Shown: positions 13,920 through 14,842 of the stretch, one piece after another
Position numbering within the stretch: the first letter of the stretch is position 1
Layout: each line of letters begins with the position of its first letter
Source of the DNA: Bacteroidales bacterium
GTDB lineage: Bacteria > Bacteroidota > Bacteroidia > Bacteroidales > Muribaculaceae
Length of the DNA stretch: 14,842 nucleotides
Reading direction: 5' to 3'
Assembly (NCBI GenBank): GCA_004557565.1
Contig: SFGS01000060.1
Coordinates: forward strand, 1 to 14,842
Notes under the pieces: model-generated
Told to the model about the DNA's origin: nothing
What the model saw: the letters and a program-made list of their open reading frames with translations, nothing else
Database searches by the model: none
Position numbers and translations under genes: made by a program

Positions 13920-14568
13920 TATTAATTGATTTACAGAAATTTACGAACCAATTTCTTGATTGGGGGGGGGGGGGGGGGACGAGGGGGAGAAGCGCCACAT
14001 TCACGCCGCCTTTCTTGCCGCAAATGTAGCTCATGGGCTTATCGAAACCCTCGTGAATGAGCTCGTCGAGAAACAGCGGCTGCTGATTAAACATACACAT
14101 ACACCTGAAGGTGTCGCCCACCGCCAATTTTGAATTGACCGATTCCTCTACCACAAAACAGTTCTCACCTGTGTAGCGAATCACTATTTTACGGTTTGGT
14201 GTCCAAGTCACTTCCACACGGTCGTCCTCGTTGAGCATATCGCAACGAATGCCATCACCGATAAACTCCTGCGAAGTGGCGGTGCGGTCGAGATTGGTAA
14301 GAAACGAATCCCAATCGTTAAAGCCCACATAGCGTGAAAGGATAGATAATGTGGAGTTGCTTGGCACATTACCGTCGTTGATATAATTCCAAATGCGCTT
14401 CAGCGTGTTCACCGAAACGTATTCGCGGATTTCATTTTGTATGGTGTCCGACAATTCCGCAAAATCGGATGAGTTTTTTATAGAATGTCCTATTTGTGTT
14501 TCCACACATTTCCGAAGAGCGGTAAGCTCTTTCCCATCTTTCTTCAGAACCCCTTTTACTTTCGTCAT
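13888..14568 (-). CDS. Bacteroidales helical-module protein with a C17 tract near its end
   Basis: A 226-residue protein in the frame of this assembly. Residues 16-91 match, from memory, a module that recurs at the N-terminus of many uncharacterised Bacteroidetes proteins: LRKCVETQIG, SDFAELSDTIQNEI, VNTLKRIWNYI, then STLSILSRYVGFNDWDSFL. It looks helical, perhaps a helix-turn-helix. Residues 105-193 look like a small beta-rich domain. Residues 198-202 are poly-Pro, encoded by a run of 17 C. The frame after this run extends 32 bp into the transpeptidase gene (SRNWFVNFCK to EEQSV). One more C would give a short basic end IKKLVRKFL with a stop 11 nt before the transpeptidase ATG; one fewer would end sooner. 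The true C-terminus is therefore uncertain. The function is unknown; DNA binding is only a guess. Confidence 0.72.
   Translation of the reverse strand: MTKVKGVLKKDGKELTALRKCVETQIGHSIKNSSDFAELSDTIQNEIREYVSVNTLKRIWNYINDGNVPSNSTLSILSRYVGFNDWDSFLTNLDRTATSQEFIGDGIRCDMLNEDDRVEVTWTPNRKIVIRYTGENCFVVEESVNSKLAVGDTFRCMCMFNQQPLFLDELIHEGFDKPMSYICGKKGGVNVALLPLVPPPPPQSRNWFVNFCKSINSDDDYEEQSV
13962..13978. repeat. G17 (C17 on the coding strand) homopolymer
   Basis: Seventeen consecutive G on the + strand, read as C on the coding strand of the leftward gene at 13888-14568. It is by far the longest homopolymer in the window. Such tracts change length easily by slipped-strand mispairing and are also prone to sequencing error. 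Length changes would switch among three different protein ends. Confidence 0.93.
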
Positions 14569-14656
14569 ATTCCTATATATCCTAAATATAAATTAACTGG
14601 TAACGTTTTTCTTATGGTTAAACCGAAATCGGGTTAATCAAGTTAACTATCAATCG

Positions 14657-14686
14657 CAAAGATAATCAGAATATTGCACAATTCAA
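14657..14686 (-). promoter_or_regulatory. Bacteroidetes-type promoter of the helical-module/transpeptidase unit
   Basis: On the - strand TATCTTTG (plus 14657-14664) matches TAnnTTTG exactly, and TTG (plus 14684-14686) lies 19 nt upstream. The transcription start would be near 14650, giving a leader of about 80 nt. In that leader GTTAA occurs three times on the + strand (14617, 14633, 14642). Confidence 0.7.
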
Positions 14687-14763
14687 GGGTTTTGTGCAAA
14701 AAAAATGAAAAAAAGTTTAGAAATGATTTACAAGTTGTCCCTATGATAATTTAGTAATGATTG

Positions 14764-14783
14764 AAAAAATCCCGTAGGGATTT
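14764..14783 (-). terminator. terminator of a gene beyond the right edge
   Basis: On the - strand AAATCCC-TAC-GGGATTT forms a 7-bp stem followed by T (six in all, counting the stem end). It would end a leftward transcript entering from the right. The 59 bp beyond it in the window show no recognisable gene, only several GCGAA-containing short repeats. Confidence 0.5.
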
Positions 14784-14842
14784 GATGTGCGTAGGCAGGT
14801 ATGCAGCGAAGGTTATGCGAAATGAGCGAAGCGAAATGGAGC

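Overview
The window looks like a chromosomal segment of a gut-type member of the Bacteroidales (Bacteroidota; Prevotellaceae or Muribaculaceae would fit, but I cannot fix the genus). The reasons are: several upstream regions carry the Bacteroidetes -33/-7 promoter pattern (TTG/TTTG, about 19-21 nt, TAnnTTTG); start codons lack clear Shine-Dalgarno sequences; there are many short lipoproteins; the topoisomerase IV A subunit is of the Bacteroidetes type; and the last gene carries an N-terminal helical module often seen in this phylum. No phage, plasmid, CRISPR, tRNA or rRNA sequence is visible. The genes are ordinary housekeeping and envelope genes. The unusual material is between them, plus one homopolymer tract inside a gene.

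Left part, + strand: an 83-bp tandem repeat (1-187) lies upstream of an OPT-family oligopeptide transporter (304-2277). That gene ends in a repeat-bearing spacer and a strong terminator (2395-2447). A second unit follows with its own promoter: a Sel1-repeat lipoprotein (2508-3068), a TauE/SafE permease (3107-3829) and a MATE exporter (3829-5193). The last two genes overlap by one base.

Middle, mostly - strand: a 635-bp convergent spacer (5194-5828) holds a second copy of a 31-nt repeat, a nested palindromic element (5330-5550) and a long hairpin. Beyond it, reading leftwards, are an Lrp/AsnC regulator (6732-7193) and an inositol-monophosphatase-family gene (5829-6611), separated by a 71-nt hairpin with a T tract that stops 12 nt before the phosphatase start codon. 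An unknown lipoprotein (7630-8187, - strand) has its own promoter and terminator. The spacer between it and lrp holds low-complexity repeats.

Right part: parC (8519-11296), a predicted secreted or outer-membrane protein (11289-12113) and an S41-family protease lipoprotein (12113-13120) overlap end to start and form a + strand operon. They converge on a - strand pair: a helical-module protein (13888-14568), then an L,D-transpeptidase lipoprotein (13194-13919). A shared bidirectional terminator lies between the two units. The upstream gene of the - strand pair contains a run of 17 C on its coding strand near its 3' end, which decides where that protein ends relative to the transpeptidase start. 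This is the best candidate for a phase-variable locus in the window.

I see no clear multi-gene novel system. The most notable signals are the C17 tract, the nested palindrome with compensatory changes in its arms, and the hairpin directly upstream of the phosphatase gene.
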